A stretch of DNA of 64,000 nt from JACJYE01 sp964432875 (GTDB lineage Bacteria; Bacteroidota; Bacteroidia; Chitinophagales; Saprospiraceae): the NCBI GenBank assembly GCA_964432875.1, contig CAYSPJ010000003.1:38149-102148 (forward strand), given 5' to 3'. The notes beneath the pieces were generated by a model. That model made no database searches. It was not told the DNA's origin and was given only the letters and a program-made list of their open reading frames with translations. The position numbers and the translations under genes are program-made. The stretch's first letter is position 1, and the number at the start of each line of letters is the position of its first letter. Positions 1 through 9,445 of this stretch are shown here, piece by piece.

Positions 1-644
1 AGCACCTTGCCGTTGTCATAGGCTGCCCCCGGCTTGATGCCCAGGTAGCTGCCCAGGAAGGCCGGGCTGATTTTGGCCTCGCCTTCGGCCTTCAGCGCCT
101 TGATCAGGATGAGCGGCCCGCGATCTACCCGGAGCTGCGCCCGCGCCTGCCCCTGTCCTACGCTAATGCTGTCGAGCCATACTGCGGCAAAGGGATAGCC
201 GTGGTTTCCGAAGTAGTCTAACAGGCGCTCCTGAAGGCGGCGCACCTGCTCGTAGCGGAAAGGACGGCCGCGGTACAAACGCTCGCGGAAGCCTGATGCA
301 TCGAGGGCTGGCCCTTCCACATTGCCTGGCTCCAATTCTAACCATTGGTAAAATGGGCCCAAGTGCAGCCAGGTGATGTAGGTGCTGTCTTGCGCTTGCC
401 AGGCCAGGCTGTCAATGGAAGCTTCCAGGAAGGCGGCAAGCCGCAGCTCCTGCAATGCCTCGTTCAGGTACTGCCCCAGCGCAGTAGAGTCGGTAAAGGA
501 GGCCGGCGGCTTGAGTTGTTGCGCGACAAAAGCCTCTGTGGTATCTAAGGGGGCAATGTGCAGGCGCGTCTGGCCCAGGGCAAACTCTGCCCCAGCCAGG
601 AAAAAAATCGCTATTAGTAGGTGCCGCCATCGACGTTCGTTCAT
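1..644 (-). CDS. POTRA-domain outer membrane protein (BamA/TamA-like), 3' end outside window
   Basis: The reverse strand reads open from an ATG at 644 to the window start, so about 214 N-terminal residues are visible and the C-terminal barrel, if present, lies outside. The protein begins MNERRWRHLLIAIFFLAGAE with a hydrophobic signal segment ending near ALGQ. The rest has the rhythm of POTRA repeats: FRERLYRGRPFRYEQVRRLQ, then a YFGNHGYPFA stretch, then a strand with VDRGPLILI, then a GSYLGIKPGAAYDNGKV start of the next repeat. This matches the periplasmic part of Omp85-family assembly or translocation proteins. It is transcribed divergently from the downstream protease gene. Which Omp85 subfamily (BamA, TamA or a surface-lipoprotein type) cannot be told without the barrel. 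The family call is inference from motif pattern. Confidence 0.72.
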   Translation of the reverse strand, partial: MNERRWRHLLIAIFFLAGAEFALGQTRLHIAPLDTTEAFVAQQLKPPASFTDSTALGQYLNEALQELRLAAFLEASIDSLAWQAQDSTYITWLHLGPFYQWLELEPGNVEGPALDASGFRERLYRGRPFRYEQVRRLQERLLDYFGNHGYPFAAVWLDSISVGQGQARAQLRVDRGPLILIKALKAEGEAKISPAFLGSYLGIKPGAAYDNGKV

Positions 645-888
645 CCCTGATATTGTTCGTATCCTCCCATTTTTATCGGCACGGAGCTGAGCCGAAGTAT
701 CCCGGTTCGAAACGCTTACCTATAAACGAATCTATTGCCAGCCGATTGCCAGGGCTAACCAGCTTTCGGATACCGCCAAACAAAAAAATGACCTCATTCA
801 TCCGATTTGATAAGAAACGGCGTTATTATACTGTTTTGACGATAAATTGGTTAAATAAAACAGGCAAAGCCTGAAAAAACGTGAACTC

Positions 889-2517
889 ATGAAGCATATC
901 CTGCGCAATATCATCATCCTGGGTGCCGTACTCATCGGTACCGCCGCCGCAATCACCCCCAACAATAAGTACTTTGAAATCATCAAGAACATCGAGATAT
1001 TCACCAACCTCTATAAAGAAATCAATACTTTTTACGTCGATGAGGTGGACCCCAGCTTGCTGATGCGCACCGGCATCGATGCCATGATGGGCTCTCTAGA
1101 CCCCTTTACCAACTATATCTCCGAGACGGATATCGAAGGCTATCGTTTCATGACCGAGGGCAAATATAATGGCATCGGTGCCGTGAGCAAGAAGATTGGC
1201 AGTTATGTCACCATCACCGAATTGTATGAAGGCCAAGCCGCTGATAAGGCCGGGCTGAAACCCGGCGACCAGATTATCGCCATTGATGGTAGAGATGCAG
1301 TGGACAAAGACCCCGAGGCGCTGAATAACATCCTGCGCGGCTTCCCCGGCACTTCAGTAGAACTGACCATCCGGCGGCCGGGGCAGGAAGGAGACTTCAA
1401 GACCTCCATCGTCCGCGGCGAAGTACAAGTAGCTAATGTGCCTTACCATGGCATGATCGGCGATGATATCGGCTATGTTGCGCTGACAACTTTTACCCGC
1501 GATGCCGGCGCGAATGTCGCCGCCGCCATTAAAGAGCTAAAGGATCAAAACCCCAACCTGAAAGGGATTGTCTTCGACCTGCGCGGCAACGGCGGCGGCT
1601 TGTTGAACGAGGCGGTCAATGTATCCAACATCTTCATCCCGCGGGGCGAATTGGTGGTGACGACCAAGGGCAAAGTCAAAGATTGGGATCGGGGCTTCAG
1701 CACTATGGGCCAGGCTACCGACACGGAAATCCCCTTGGTAGTACTAATCAACAAAGGCTCTGCCTCCGCCTCTGAAATCGTCAGCGGGGTGGTGCAGGAC
1801 TACGACCGGGGGCTGCTCATCGGGCAGCGTTCCTATGGCAAAGGCCTGGTGCAGAATACCCGCGATATCGGCTACAACTCCAAGGTGAAACTGACTACCG
1901 CTAAATACTACATCCCCAGCGGCCGCTGCATCCAGAGCGTGGAGTACAAAGATGGCGAGCCAATTGATATTGCCGACGAAAAGCGCACGCCTTTCAAGAC
2001 GCGCAACGGCCGTACTGTACTCGACGGCGGGGGCGTTTCACCCGATATCCTGATTGACGAATTGGCCAACAAGCCCATCGTCCAGAGCTTAGTTGAACAA
2101 GATTTGATCTTCCACTACGTGACGGAATTTTCGCTTAAAAACGATAGCATCGCCGCCATCGAAGATTTTCAGTTTACTGATTTTGATGATTTCCTGAAAT
2201 TTGTGGAGGCTCAAAAGTTTGAATACGATACGGAAAGTGAAAAACTGCTGAAAGAGCTGCAGAAAAAGAGCGCCGAAGAGGGCTTCGCCATGGATGCTAA
2301 AATCAAGGAGTTGGATGCCCAGATCGACGCGTCTAAAAAAGGCGAGCTCCTGCAGAACAAAGAAATTATCATCAAGCTCATCGAGCGGGAGATCGCGGGC
2401 CGTTACTACTACCAGAAGGGCAAAATCCAGATGGGCCTGCGCAATGATTTGGAAATCGAAGAGGCTAAGAAGCTGCTCCGGGACGAGGCGCGCTATAAGA
2501 GCCTGTTGAAAGGATAA
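889..2517 (+). CDS. carboxy-terminal processing protease, peptidase S41
   Basis: A 542-residue serine protease of the CtpA/Prc family that trims C termini of exported proteins in the periplasm. An N-terminal hydrophobic segment (residues 4-22) is a signal peptide or anchor. A PDZ domain spans roughly 95-175 with the carboxylate-binding region around AADKAGLKPGDQI. The protease core follows, with GNGGGLLNEAV. The catalytic dyad is visible as S293 in GSASASE and K318 in YGKGLVQ, 25 residues apart as in characterised CtpA enzymes. The C-terminal 140 residues are charged and probably helical. The gene stands alone, divergent from the POTRA gene and convergent with rlmN, and ends at a strong bidirectional terminator. 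The ATG at 889 gives a complete signal segment. Confidence 0.93.
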   Translation: MKHILRNIIILGAVLIGTAAAITPNNKYFEIIKNIEIFTNLYKEINTFYVDEVDPSLLMRTGIDAMMGSLDPFTNYISETDIEGYRFMTEGKYNGIGAVSKKIGSYVTITELYEGQAADKAGLKPGDQIIAIDGRDAVDKDPEALNNILRGFPGTSVELTIRRPGQEGDFKTSIVRGEVQVANVPYHGMIGDDIGYVALTTFTRDAGANVAAAIKELKDQNPNLKGIVFDLRGNGGGLLNEAVNVSNIFIPRGELVVTTKGKVKDWDRGFSTMGQATDTEIPLVVLINKGSASASEIVSGVVQDYDRGLLIGQRSYGKGLVQNTRDIGYNSKVKLTTAKYYIPSGRCIQSVEYKDGEPIDIADEKRTPFKTRNGRTVLDGGGVSPDILIDELANKPIVQSLVEQDLIFHYVTEFSLKNDSIAAIEDFQFTDFDDFLKFVEAQKFEYDTESEKLLKELQKKSAEEGFAMDAKIKELDAQIDASKKGELLQNKEIIIKLIEREIAGRYYYQKGKIQMGLRNDLEIEEAKKLLRDEARYKSLLKG

Positions 2518-2538
2518 TCTTCTCCAGGGGAAAGTGGA

Positions 2539-2580
2539 TAAAAAATGCCGGGCGTGAGATTCTCCGCCCGGCATTTTTTA
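2539..2580. terminator. bidirectional intrinsic terminator
   Basis: A perfect 16-bp stem (2539-2554 with 2565-2580) closes a 10-base loop. The G+C-rich core is GCCGGGCG and the outer arms are A and T tracts, so it has a U-run in either direction. It lies between the convergent protease and rlmN genes and can serve both. Confidence 0.9.
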
Positions 2581-2612
2581 TGTGGAAAGCCCCTAAGAGC
2601 TTGATTTCCCCT

Positions 2613-3668
2613 TTAATCCTTATTCGCCAACTGCCCGCAGGCAGCATCAATATCTTTGCCGCGGCTGCGGCGCACCGTTACCATGATATTGCGTTCGAGG
2701 AGGTAGCGGGCGAAGTCGTCAATGCGGTGTTCTGATGATTTCAGGAACGGCGCCCCATCGATGGGGTTGTACTCGATGATGTTGATCCTCACGGGGAAAC
2801 GTTGGCACAGGCGGGCCAGGCGGGCGGCATCTTCGAGGCTATCATTGAAATTTTGGAAAGCGATATATTCGTAGCTGATGCGGTTGCGCGTTTGGCGGTA
2901 GTAGTACTCCAGCGCCTCCATCAAAGTCTCCAGGTTATTTTGTTCGTTGATGGGCATAATTTGGTTGCGCTTCTCATCATCGGCAGCATGGAGCGAGAGG
3001 GCCAGGTTGACCTTGGATTGGTCGTCAGCGAGGGAACGGATCATCTTGGCGATGCCTGCCGTGCTGATGGTGATGCGTCGGGGCGACATATTGAGGCCTT
3101 CCGGCGAAGTCAGGTACTCAATACTTTGCAGCACGTTTTTGTAGGCCAGCAAAGGCTCGCCCATGCCCATATAGACGATATTCGTCAGCGGGTGCCCAAA
3201 GGTTTCCTCTGCCTGGCGGTTGACGAGCACTACTTGGTCGTAAATCTCTGCTGCGTCGAGGTTGCGCACGCGTTTCATGCGCCCGGTGGCACAGAAGGTG
3301 CAGGTGAGGCTACAGCCCACCTGAGAAGAAACGCAGGCGGTATAGCGGTTTTCGGCTGGCACCGGGATGAGCACCGACTCGATGAGGTGCCCGTCGTGTA
3401 AGCGGAAGCGGCTCTTGATCGTGCCGTCGAGGCTGTGCTGTACCTTATCTAAAGCGATGGCATTGATGGCAAATTGCTCATCGAGGTTTTGCCGCAACGT
3501 TTTCGAGAGGCTGGTCATTTCTGCAAAGGAATGGGCGCTCTTTTTCCACAGCCATTCATAAACCTGCCGGGTGCGGAACTTTGGCTCGCCCAGGCCCTTA
3601 AACACCTCTTCCAACTCAGTAAAGCTGAGCAGGCGAATATCTTTTTTGGTACTTATCGTTGCATTCAT
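2613..3668 (-). CDS. rlmN: 23S rRNA (adenine(2503)-C(2))-methyltransferase RlmN
   Basis: A radical-SAM methyltransferase of 351 residues, normal for the family, that methylates A2503 of 23S rRNA and A37 of some tRNAs. The [4Fe-4S] cluster cysteines are C119, C123 and C126 in CSLTCTFCATG. C112 precedes them. The mechanistic cysteine that forms the protein-RNA adduct is C344 near the C terminus in DAACGQLA. The GMGEPL motif for SAM binding is also present (YMGMGEPLLAYKN). The gene lies 64 bases downstream of the Xaa-Pro aminopeptidase on the same strand and may be cotranscribed. A promoter-like TAATTTTG (3680-3673) ends only a few bases before the start. If it is used, the message would be nearly leaderless. 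Confidence 0.97.
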   Translation of the reverse strand: MNATISTKKDIRLLSFTELEEVFKGLGEPKFRTRQVYEWLWKKSAHSFAEMTSLSKTLRQNLDEQFAINAIALDKVQHSLDGTIKSRFRLHDGHLIESVLIPVPAENRYTACVSSQVGCSLTCTFCATGRMKRVRNLDAAEIYDQVVLVNRQAEETFGHPLTNIVYMGMGEPLLAYKNVLQSIEYLTSPEGLNMSPRRITISTAGIAKMIRSLADDQSKVNLALSLHAADDEKRNQIMPINEQNNLETLMEALEYYYRQTRNRISYEYIAFQNFNDSLEDAARLARLCQRFPVRINIIEYNPIDGAPFLKSSEHRIDDFARYLLERNIMVTVRRSRGKDIDAACGQLANKD

Positions 3669-3732
3669 ACTGCAAAATTAATTAAAAATGCGATTGGCGC
3701 ACTAGTTTGAAACCCAACCATATTGGCGCCAA

Positions 3733-5550
3733 TCAGCGCTCACTTCCCACCGGCTGGCATTGCCTGGCAAGCCACTGGCGTTCTTCTTCGTCCAGCAAAG
3801 GTGCCAATTCATCAAACACGCGGCGGTGATAATCGTTGAGCCAGGCCCGTTCTTCGCCATCGAGCAGGCTCAGGTCTGCCAGCTTCAAGTCGATCGGGAA
3901 AAGGGTGACGGGCTCGAAGCACAGGAAGCCCATGCTGTTTTCCGTTGCTGCCGGCAGGCACAATTCCAGGTTTTCGATGCGGATGCCGTAGGCGCCATCT
4001 TGGTAGAAGCCAGGTTCGTTGGAGGTGAGCATGCCTGCCTGGAAAGGCGTGGTGCCGCGCTCGCCGATAGGGTTAGGCGTGATGCCCTGGGGCCCCTCAT
4101 GCACATTGAGGAAGTAGCCCACCCCATGGCCGGTGCCATGGCCGTAGTTGAGGCCGGCTTGCCAGAGGTGCATCCGCGCCAGGATATCGAGCTGTACACC
4201 GGCAGTGCCCAGGGGGAATTTCGCTCGCGACAAGGCGATATTGCCTTTCAATACCAGGGTATAGTGGCGCTTCTGCTCGGCATCGGGCTCGCTCAATGCC
4301 GTGGTGCGGGTGATATCGGTAGTGCCTTCCAGGTATTGGCCGCCGGAATCGAGCAACAAAATACCTTCGGGGCGGATTTTCGCGCAGGTGCCTTCCTCTG
4401 GTTTGTAATGCACAATGGCCCCATTGGCCCCATAGCCGACAATTGCCGCAAAGCTCTCGCCCAGGTAATTGCCTTGCTCGCGGCGGAAGGATGCCAACTG
4501 CTGAGCCAGGCCGTATTCACTAGGGCGCCGGCCCGCGGCCAGTTCTGCTTCCAGCCAGCGGTAGAGCCGCAACAGCGCAACGCCATCCTTGCGCATGGCT
4601 TTGCGGATATTCGCGATTTCAACTGCGTTTTTGATGGCTTTGAGCGGGGCGATCAGGTTTTTGCTTTTTCTCCATTGCTCTGCTGCCAGGCATTCGTACA
4701 TGAGTATACTAGTGCTGGCTGGGTCGTACAGCACGGCTGGTGAGCCGGGCAGGTCCTCCAGGAAGCTTTCCAGCTGGCGGTACGGGCGCACCTCCACGCC
4801 ATCCTGGCGGAGCGCCTGGCGCAGAGCAGGGGGCACTTTTTGTTCCTGCACAAACCAGTAAGCTTTCTCCTGCCCGATGAGGAGATAGCTAATGCAGACC
4901 GGATTACATTCCACATCAGAGCCGCGGATATTGAGCGTCCAGGCGATATCATCTAGCGCGGTAGCCAGGTAAAATGGCTGGCCATTCATCCCCTTGCGGA
5001 TAATGGCGAGCTTATCGGCCCGGCTCTGTCCGGCGTACTCCAGCCCCAGCTCAAAGGCTTCACCCTGGGGTAAGGCCGGGCGGCCACTCCAGATTTCACC
5101 CACCAGGTCGGCGCCATAAACCAGCTCGATTTTTTTTGATTCCAGTTGGCGATCGAGGTGCTGGGCTTGGCTCACGGAAAAGACTTGGCCATCGAACCCC
5201 AGCACGCTGCCAGCTGCCAGGTTGTCCCGCAGCCAGTTGATGTATTCGGGCATGTGGGGCACTGCCAGGCGATGTAGGGTGAAACCACTATCGGCCAACT
5301 GGGCTTCTGCTTGCAGGAAGTAGCGGGAGTCGGTCCATAACCCGGCATGTGCCGCCGTGACTACGGCTACCCCGGCAGAGCCCGTGAAGCCCGTCAGCCA
5401 GGCGCGTGCCTCCCAATGAGCCGCCACATACTCGCTCTGGTGCGGATCGTGGCTGGGGATGATGTAGGCGTCTATCCCGGCAGCCTCCATTTCGCGGCGC
5501 AAGCCCGCGAGGCGTTCTCGGACGGGATTTGTATTATAGTTTTTTAACAT
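3733..5550 (-). CDS. Xaa-Pro aminopeptidase (M24B)
   Basis: A 605-residue dinuclear metallopeptidase that removes an N-terminal residue before proline. It has the long eukaryotic aminopeptidase-P-like layout: two creatinase-N domains (about 1-320), then the pita-bread catalytic domain. All five metal ligands can be placed: D401 and D412 in LLLDSGGQYLEGTTDITR, H475 in HGTGHGVG, E512 in TSNEPGFY and E526 in IRIENLE. The C-terminal 60-residue extension (WLNDYHRRVFDELAPLL) is also seen in the long form. There is no signal peptide, so it is cytoplasmic, probably acting in peptide salvage. It is transcribed divergently from rpoN, with a 180-base AT-rich spacer. Confidence 0.95.
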   Translation of the reverse strand: MLKNYNTNPVRERLAGLRREMEAAGIDAYIIPSHDPHQSEYVAAHWEARAWLTGFTGSAGVAVVTAAHAGLWTDSRYFLQAEAQLADSGFTLHRLAVPHMPEYINWLRDNLAAGSVLGFDGQVFSVSQAQHLDRQLESKKIELVYGADLVGEIWSGRPALPQGEAFELGLEYAGQSRADKLAIIRKGMNGQPFYLATALDDIAWTLNIRGSDVECNPVCISYLLIGQEKAYWFVQEQKVPPALRQALRQDGVEVRPYRQLESFLEDLPGSPAVLYDPASTSILMYECLAAEQWRKSKNLIAPLKAIKNAVEIANIRKAMRKDGVALLRLYRWLEAELAAGRRPSEYGLAQQLASFRREQGNYLGESFAAIVGYGANGAIVHYKPEEGTCAKIRPEGILLLDSGGQYLEGTTDITRTTALSEPDAEQKRHYTLVLKGNIALSRAKFPLGTAGVQLDILARMHLWQAGLNYGHGTGHGVGYFLNVHEGPQGITPNPIGERGTTPFQAGMLTSNEPGFYQDGAYGIRIENLELCLPAATENSMGFLCFEPVTLFPIDLKLADLSLLDGEERAWLNDYHRRVFDELAPLLDEEERQWLARQCQPVGSER

Positions 5551-5730
5551 ATTTATTGGCGTTATTTGTCAGGAAAGCTTATTTTTGCCTTTGCTTGCCT
5601 CCTCCCCTTAGCCGACAAGCGATTTTTTTTTGCAAAAGTTATAAAATTTGTGTAAATAGTAGCGTGAAATGCAATATGCTTTTGAATTATTTTTACCGGC
5701 CAATAACGGTGCAGTTAAATTGAAGCAGCT

Positions 5731-7272
5731 ATGTTGAAGCAGAGCCTAAGCCAGAAAATGCTCCAGAAGCTATCTCCGCAGCAGATTCAGCTCATGAAGC
5801 TGCTGCAGGTGCCCACGGCTGCACTGGAGCAACGCATCAAAGAAGAACTGGAGGCCAACCCCGCCCTGGAGGAGGCTGATGCCCAGGACGAACTCGGCGA
5901 GTTTGAGGACAAAGAGGAGGACCGCTTTGCGGAAGAAAATTTCGCTGATGAAAGCGCCGGCGAGGAATACCGGGAAGACCGCTATAGCCTGGACGACGAC
6001 TACCTCAACGAGTATATGGATGATGACCCGGCCGCCTACAAGCTCCAGGCTAGCAACTATTCGCCCGACGAGGAGGAAAAGACCATCCCCATCCCGGTAG
6101 AGCGTTCCTTTCACGAGTATCTGGAGCAACAATTGAGCTTGCTGGACTTGGATGATGAAACGCAACTGGCCATCGCCCATCAGATTATCGGCAGTATCGA
6201 CGACGATGGTTATCTGCGCCGCGAGCCTTCTGCTATCCTTGACGATTTGATGTTCTCGCAAAATATCTTCACCTCGGAAGAGGAAATCCTCAACGTGCTC
6301 AAAAGCATCCAACGCTTTGACCCGCCGGGCATCGGCGCGCGTGATCTGCAGGAGTGCCTGCTCATCCAGCTGTTGGCTAAAGCCGAGCAGGACGATGAGG
6401 AGGACTTCCTCGATTTCCACGAACGGGCTAACCTGGACCTGGCCATTGAAATCATCAAAAATAGCTTCGAGGAGTTTACCAAAAAACACTACGACAAGCT
6501 GGCGCGCAAACTGGAAGTCTCTGAGGAGGACTTGAAAGGCGCGGTCGAAGAAATCATCCGCCTGAACCCCAAGCCCGCCAGCGGATACGCCATTGGCAGC
6601 AGCCGGTCCAACCAGTACATCATCCCGGATTTTATCATCATCAACCGCGATGGCGAGCTGGAGCTGAGCCTCAATGCCCGCAATGCCCCCGATTTGCGTA
6701 TCAATGATCAATACCGCGACATGCTGCGCGCTTACAAGCGCAATACTGAAGGCCGGCGGGCCAATAAGAAAGAAAAGGAAGCCGTCTTGTTCATCAAATC
6801 GAAAATCGACTCGGCTAAATGGTTTATCGACGCCATCCGGCAGCGCCAGGAGACCATGCTCAAGGTGATGTACGCCATCATGCAATATCAGTACGATTTC
6901 TTGCTCACCGGCGATACGCGCAAGCTGCGCCCCATGATCCTCAAAGATATTGCCGACCTGACCGGGCTGGATATTTCCACCGTTTCCCGGGTGGCCAACA
7001 GCAAGTTTGTGCAAACCGAGTTTGGGGTTAAACGGCTCAAGGAGTTTTTCTCCGAGGGGATGTCCACCCAGGAAGGCGAGGAAGTTTCCACCCAAGAGGT
7101 GAAAAATATCCTGGAAGAGGTCATCACCCAGGAAGACAAACGCAAGCCGCTTTCTGACCAGAAGCTACAGGAGATACTGGAAAAGCGCGGCTACAACATC
7201 GCCCGCCGCACGGTGGCCAAGTACCGGGAGCAGCTCAACCTGCCCGTGGCGCGGCTGCGGAAAGAACTGTGA
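5731..7272 (+). CDS. rpoN: RNA polymerase sigma-54 factor RpoN
   Basis: A 513-residue sigma-54 factor. The N-terminal activator-interacting region I starts MLKQSLSQKMLQKLSPQQIQ and is glutamine and leucine rich as usual. Region II (about residues 45-120) is very acidic. The core-binding domain follows, then an HTH (DLTGLDISTVSRVANSKFV) that recognises the -12 element. The RpoN box near the C terminus is ARRTVAKYRE, identical to the family consensus, and reads the -24 element. Transcription by this factor needs an AAA+ enhancer-binding activator, and none is encoded in this window. It is divergent from the aminopeptidase gene and starts with a clear ATG. Confidence 0.98.
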   Translation: MLKQSLSQKMLQKLSPQQIQLMKLLQVPTAALEQRIKEELEANPALEEADAQDELGEFEDKEEDRFAEENFADESAGEEYREDRYSLDDDYLNEYMDDDPAAYKLQASNYSPDEEEKTIPIPVERSFHEYLEQQLSLLDLDDETQLAIAHQIIGSIDDDGYLRREPSAILDDLMFSQNIFTSEEEILNVLKSIQRFDPPGIGARDLQECLLIQLLAKAEQDDEEDFLDFHERANLDLAIEIIKNSFEEFTKKHYDKLARKLEVSEEDLKGAVEEIIRLNPKPASGYAIGSSRSNQYIIPDFIIINRDGELELSLNARNAPDLRINDQYRDMLRAYKRNTEGRRANKKEKEAVLFIKSKIDSAKWFIDAIRQRQETMLKVMYAIMQYQYDFLLTGDTRKLRPMILKDIADLTGLDISTVSRVANSKFVQTEFGVKRLKEFFSEGMSTQEGEEVSTQEVKNILEEVITQEDKRKPLSDQKLQEILEKRGYNIARRTVAKYREQLNLPVARLRKEL

Positions 7273-7304
7273 GGAAACCGCAAGGGGGAATTGAGCCGCT
7301 CAAG

Positions 7305-7336
7305 TTTGTTTCCCCATCTCCCTTTGCCTATCTTTG
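7305..7336 (+). promoter_or_regulatory. Bacteroidota-type promoter for the small lipoprotein gene
   Basis: TTTG at 7305-7308 is followed after exactly 20 bases by TATCTTTG at 7329-7336. This matches the primary-sigma consensus of Bacteroidota (-33 TTTG, -7 TAnnTTTG). The start codon at 7357 lies 20 bases downstream of the -7 element. No start site has been mapped. Confidence 0.65.
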
Positions 7337-7356
7337 CAGCAAAAAGCAATTAATCT

Positions 7357-7833
7357 ATGAAGCAAATCACGATTATAGCTGTCCTGGTCATCCTGGCGGC
7401 TTGTAGCGATGGCTTTAAGGCTGAATACAATCAGTTTAAGCTGGAGCACGAGAGCAAACAAGATCGGTACCAGGCGTCGTCGGCCGAATATGACACCAGG
7501 ATGAAGCTTTACCAGCAAATGCGCCAGGAATTTGAAGCAGCCTCGGGCGGCAAGATAGACTCCCTGCCCTTATCTTACTTCGAGTTCCACGACGGCCTCA
7601 TCCTCAACCACCAGGCTTTGCGTGCGGAGCATCCCAAGGCCATTGCCATCCACGAAGGCCTCCTGGCCCGCCACGCGGTCAAGGAATACCCTAAAGACAG
7701 TATCCTGGCGGACTATCAGTTTATCCTGCGCGACTATGAGCGCATTGAACAGGAGTATGAGGGTATGCGTGCCGATGTCAATCAGATGCTAGACGAACAG
7801 GAAGGTATTGCCAGGAGGTATAGAGGGGGATAA
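7357..7833 (+). CDS. small predicted lipoprotein, function unknown
   Basis: A 158-residue protein with a lipoprotein signal peptide: MKQITIIAVLVILAAC, with the lipobox LAAC placing the lipidated cysteine at residue 16. The mature part is charged and strongly helical (EYNQFKLEHESKQDRYQ and later RDYERIEQEYEGMRADVNQML), which suggests a coiled coil in the periplasm. No enzymatic motif is visible and I do not recognise the family. A consensus promoter directly precedes it. The next gene starts about 80 bases downstream on the same strand, so they may form an operon. Confidence 0.75.
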   Translation: MKQITIIAVLVILAACSDGFKAEYNQFKLEHESKQDRYQASSAEYDTRMKLYQQMRQEFEAASGGKIDSLPLSYFEFHDGLILNHQALRAEHPKAIAIHEGLLARHAVKEYPKDSILADYQFILRDYERIEQEYEGMRADVNQMLDEQEGIARRYRGG

Positions 7834-7914
7834 TGGCGCTGCTTTGAGGCTGCTGCGCCCAAGCTTTCCAAACTGCCATCCTTGCCGTCTTCAAATAATC
7901 TAAACTATCGAAAC

Positions 7915-9336
7915 ATGCTTCGGCAGTTGCTCGAAACCGACCAAAAAGCGCTGGAAATTAATCTTGACCCCTATATCTATGGCACTTTCGCCGAGATTGG
8001 GGCTGGCCAGGAAGTGGCGCGCTACTTTTTCCAGGCCGGCGCGGCAGCCGGCACCATCGCTAAAACGATGTCGGCTTATGATAAGACCTACTCCGACCAG
8101 ATTTACGGGCCTGAGCCCAGTAACCGCTACGTTTGTGAAACCCGCCTCTACAAGATGCTGGATCACGAATACAGCTTGATGGAGACCCGGCTGGCTAATG
8201 AACGGCCGGATAATAACTTTTTCGTCTTTGCGGATACCGTAGCTGCGGTCAACTATCAACGCACGATCAGGGGCAACGGCTGGCTGGGCATCCGTTTCCA
8301 ACTACAGCCCAATGGCACCCCCAATGACCTGGTGCTGCACGTGCGTATGCTCGACAACGACAACCATCTCCAGCAGCAGGCCATCGGCATCCTGGGCGTC
8401 AACCTCATTTACGCCTGCTACCGCTACAATCAAAATCCGGAGCTCATGTTGCAATCGCTCATGGACAGCCTCCACGGCCGGGTCAAGATTGACATGGTGC
8501 GCCTCACCGGCCCGGATTTTAAAAACCTGGACAACCGCCTGCTCAGCCTCTGGATTGTCAAAAACCGCCTGAGTGACGTGGCCATCTTCGGGCCAGACCG
8601 CCAGAATATGCACGCCTCGGAGTTCCTTTATAAAAAGGACGTCATGTTGGTGCGGGGCAGTTTCCGCCCGGCCACCCTGGTCAACCTGGATATGCTCAAG
8701 TCCAGCTTCCAGCAGTTTCGCACCGAGCCGGAGGCCGACCCCCGACTGGTTTATCTGCTCACCGAAATCACCTTGGACAACCTGCGCGCCGAGGGCGAAC
8801 TGGATGAGCAGGACTTCCTCGACCGGGCTGAGCTGCTCAATACACTCGGTTATACAGTAGTGGTCTCCGATTGCCAGGAATACCAGAAAATGACCGCCTA
8901 CCTGTCCGATTATCGGGTACAGCGCCTCGGCATCGTGCTGGGTGTAAGGGAACTGCTTGATTTGATCAACAATAAGTATTACCAAAACATGGATGGCCGC
9001 CTGCTGGCTGCCTTTGGCGAATTGTTTACGCACAACGTCAAATTCTATATCTACCCTGCCCTGCAGGAAGGCAGCGGTGAGCTGATCAACGCCCAGAATG
9101 CCCCCATCCCGGAAGGGGTCAAGTTTTTGTACAAGCATCTTTTGGACAACCAGCAGATCGTGGATGTGCAGGGCTTTGACCACAACGTGTTGCACATCTT
9201 CTCCAAGGAGGTGCTCCACCTTTTGCAAAATGGCGAACAGGACTGGGAGAGCATGGTGCCCGCGCCAGTCGCCAGCCTGATCAAGGAGCGCTGCCTGTTC
9301 GGTTATCCGGCGGAGCAGATGGAGTTTGAATATTGA
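7915..9336 (+). CDS. conserved protein of unknown function
   Basis: A 473-residue soluble protein starting MLRQLLETDQKALEINLD. An upstream in-frame TTG at 7882 would add 11 residues, but the ATG is preferred because the conserved-looking part begins there. The most striking segment is YGTFAEIGAGQEVARYFFQA followed by AAGTIAKTMSAYDKT. It has no signal peptide, membrane span or known catalytic motif that I can see. From memory it belongs to a family found in Bacteroidota and Cyanobacteria that databases have labelled inconsistently. I cannot verify those labels and give no function. The stop codon lies just before the first assembly gap, so the downstream context is incomplete. Confidence 0.8.
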   Translation: MLRQLLETDQKALEINLDPYIYGTFAEIGAGQEVARYFFQAGAAAGTIAKTMSAYDKTYSDQIYGPEPSNRYVCETRLYKMLDHEYSLMETRLANERPDNNFFVFADTVAAVNYQRTIRGNGWLGIRFQLQPNGTPNDLVLHVRMLDNDNHLQQQAIGILGVNLIYACYRYNQNPELMLQSLMDSLHGRVKIDMVRLTGPDFKNLDNRLLSLWIVKNRLSDVAIFGPDRQNMHASEFLYKKDVMLVRGSFRPATLVNLDMLKSSFQQFRTEPEADPRLVYLLTEITLDNLRAEGELDEQDFLDRAELLNTLGYTVVVSDCQEYQKMTAYLSDYRVQRLGIVLGVRELLDLINNKYYQNMDGRLLAAFGELFTHNVKFYIYPALQEGSGELINAQNAPIPEGVKFLYKHLLDNQQIVDVQGFDHNVLHIFSKEVLHLLQNGEQDWESMVPAPVASLIKERCLFGYPAEQMEFEY

Positions 9337-9345
9337 GGCAGAGCC

Positions 9346-9445
9346 NNNNNNNNNNNNNNNNNNNNNNNNNNNNNNNNNNNNNNNNNNNNNNNNNNNNNNN
9401 NNNNNNNNNNNNNNNNNNNNNNNNNNNNNNNNNNNNNNNNNNNNN
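9346..9445. other. assembly gap of 100 N
   Basis: Exactly 100 undetermined bases, the usual placeholder for a scaffold join of unknown length. It removes the 5' end of the following peptidase gene. Its true size cannot be known from this sequence. Confidence 0.98.

Noticed and set aside
700..725. A GGTTCGAAAC stretch resembling a tRNA T-arm
   Set aside because: No acceptor stem, anticodon arm or correct spacing exists around it.
653..874. A 73-residue open frame between the divergent POTRA and protease genes
   Set aside because: It has ordinary random composition, no recognisable motif or upstream promoter, and it fills the expected promoter region of two divergent genes.
3760..4743. A 327-residue frame on the plus strand opposite the aminopeptidase
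   Set aside because: It mirrors a gene with all five metal ligands on the other strand, and its composition is that of antisense high-GC coding DNA.
5770..7095. A 441-residue frame opposite rpoN
   Set aside because: It lies wholly within rpoN, whose RpoN box and regions are certain. The frame is an antisense artefact.
8302..9228. A 308-residue frame opposite the conserved unknown protein
   Set aside because: It has no family features and is contained within a longer, better supported gene.
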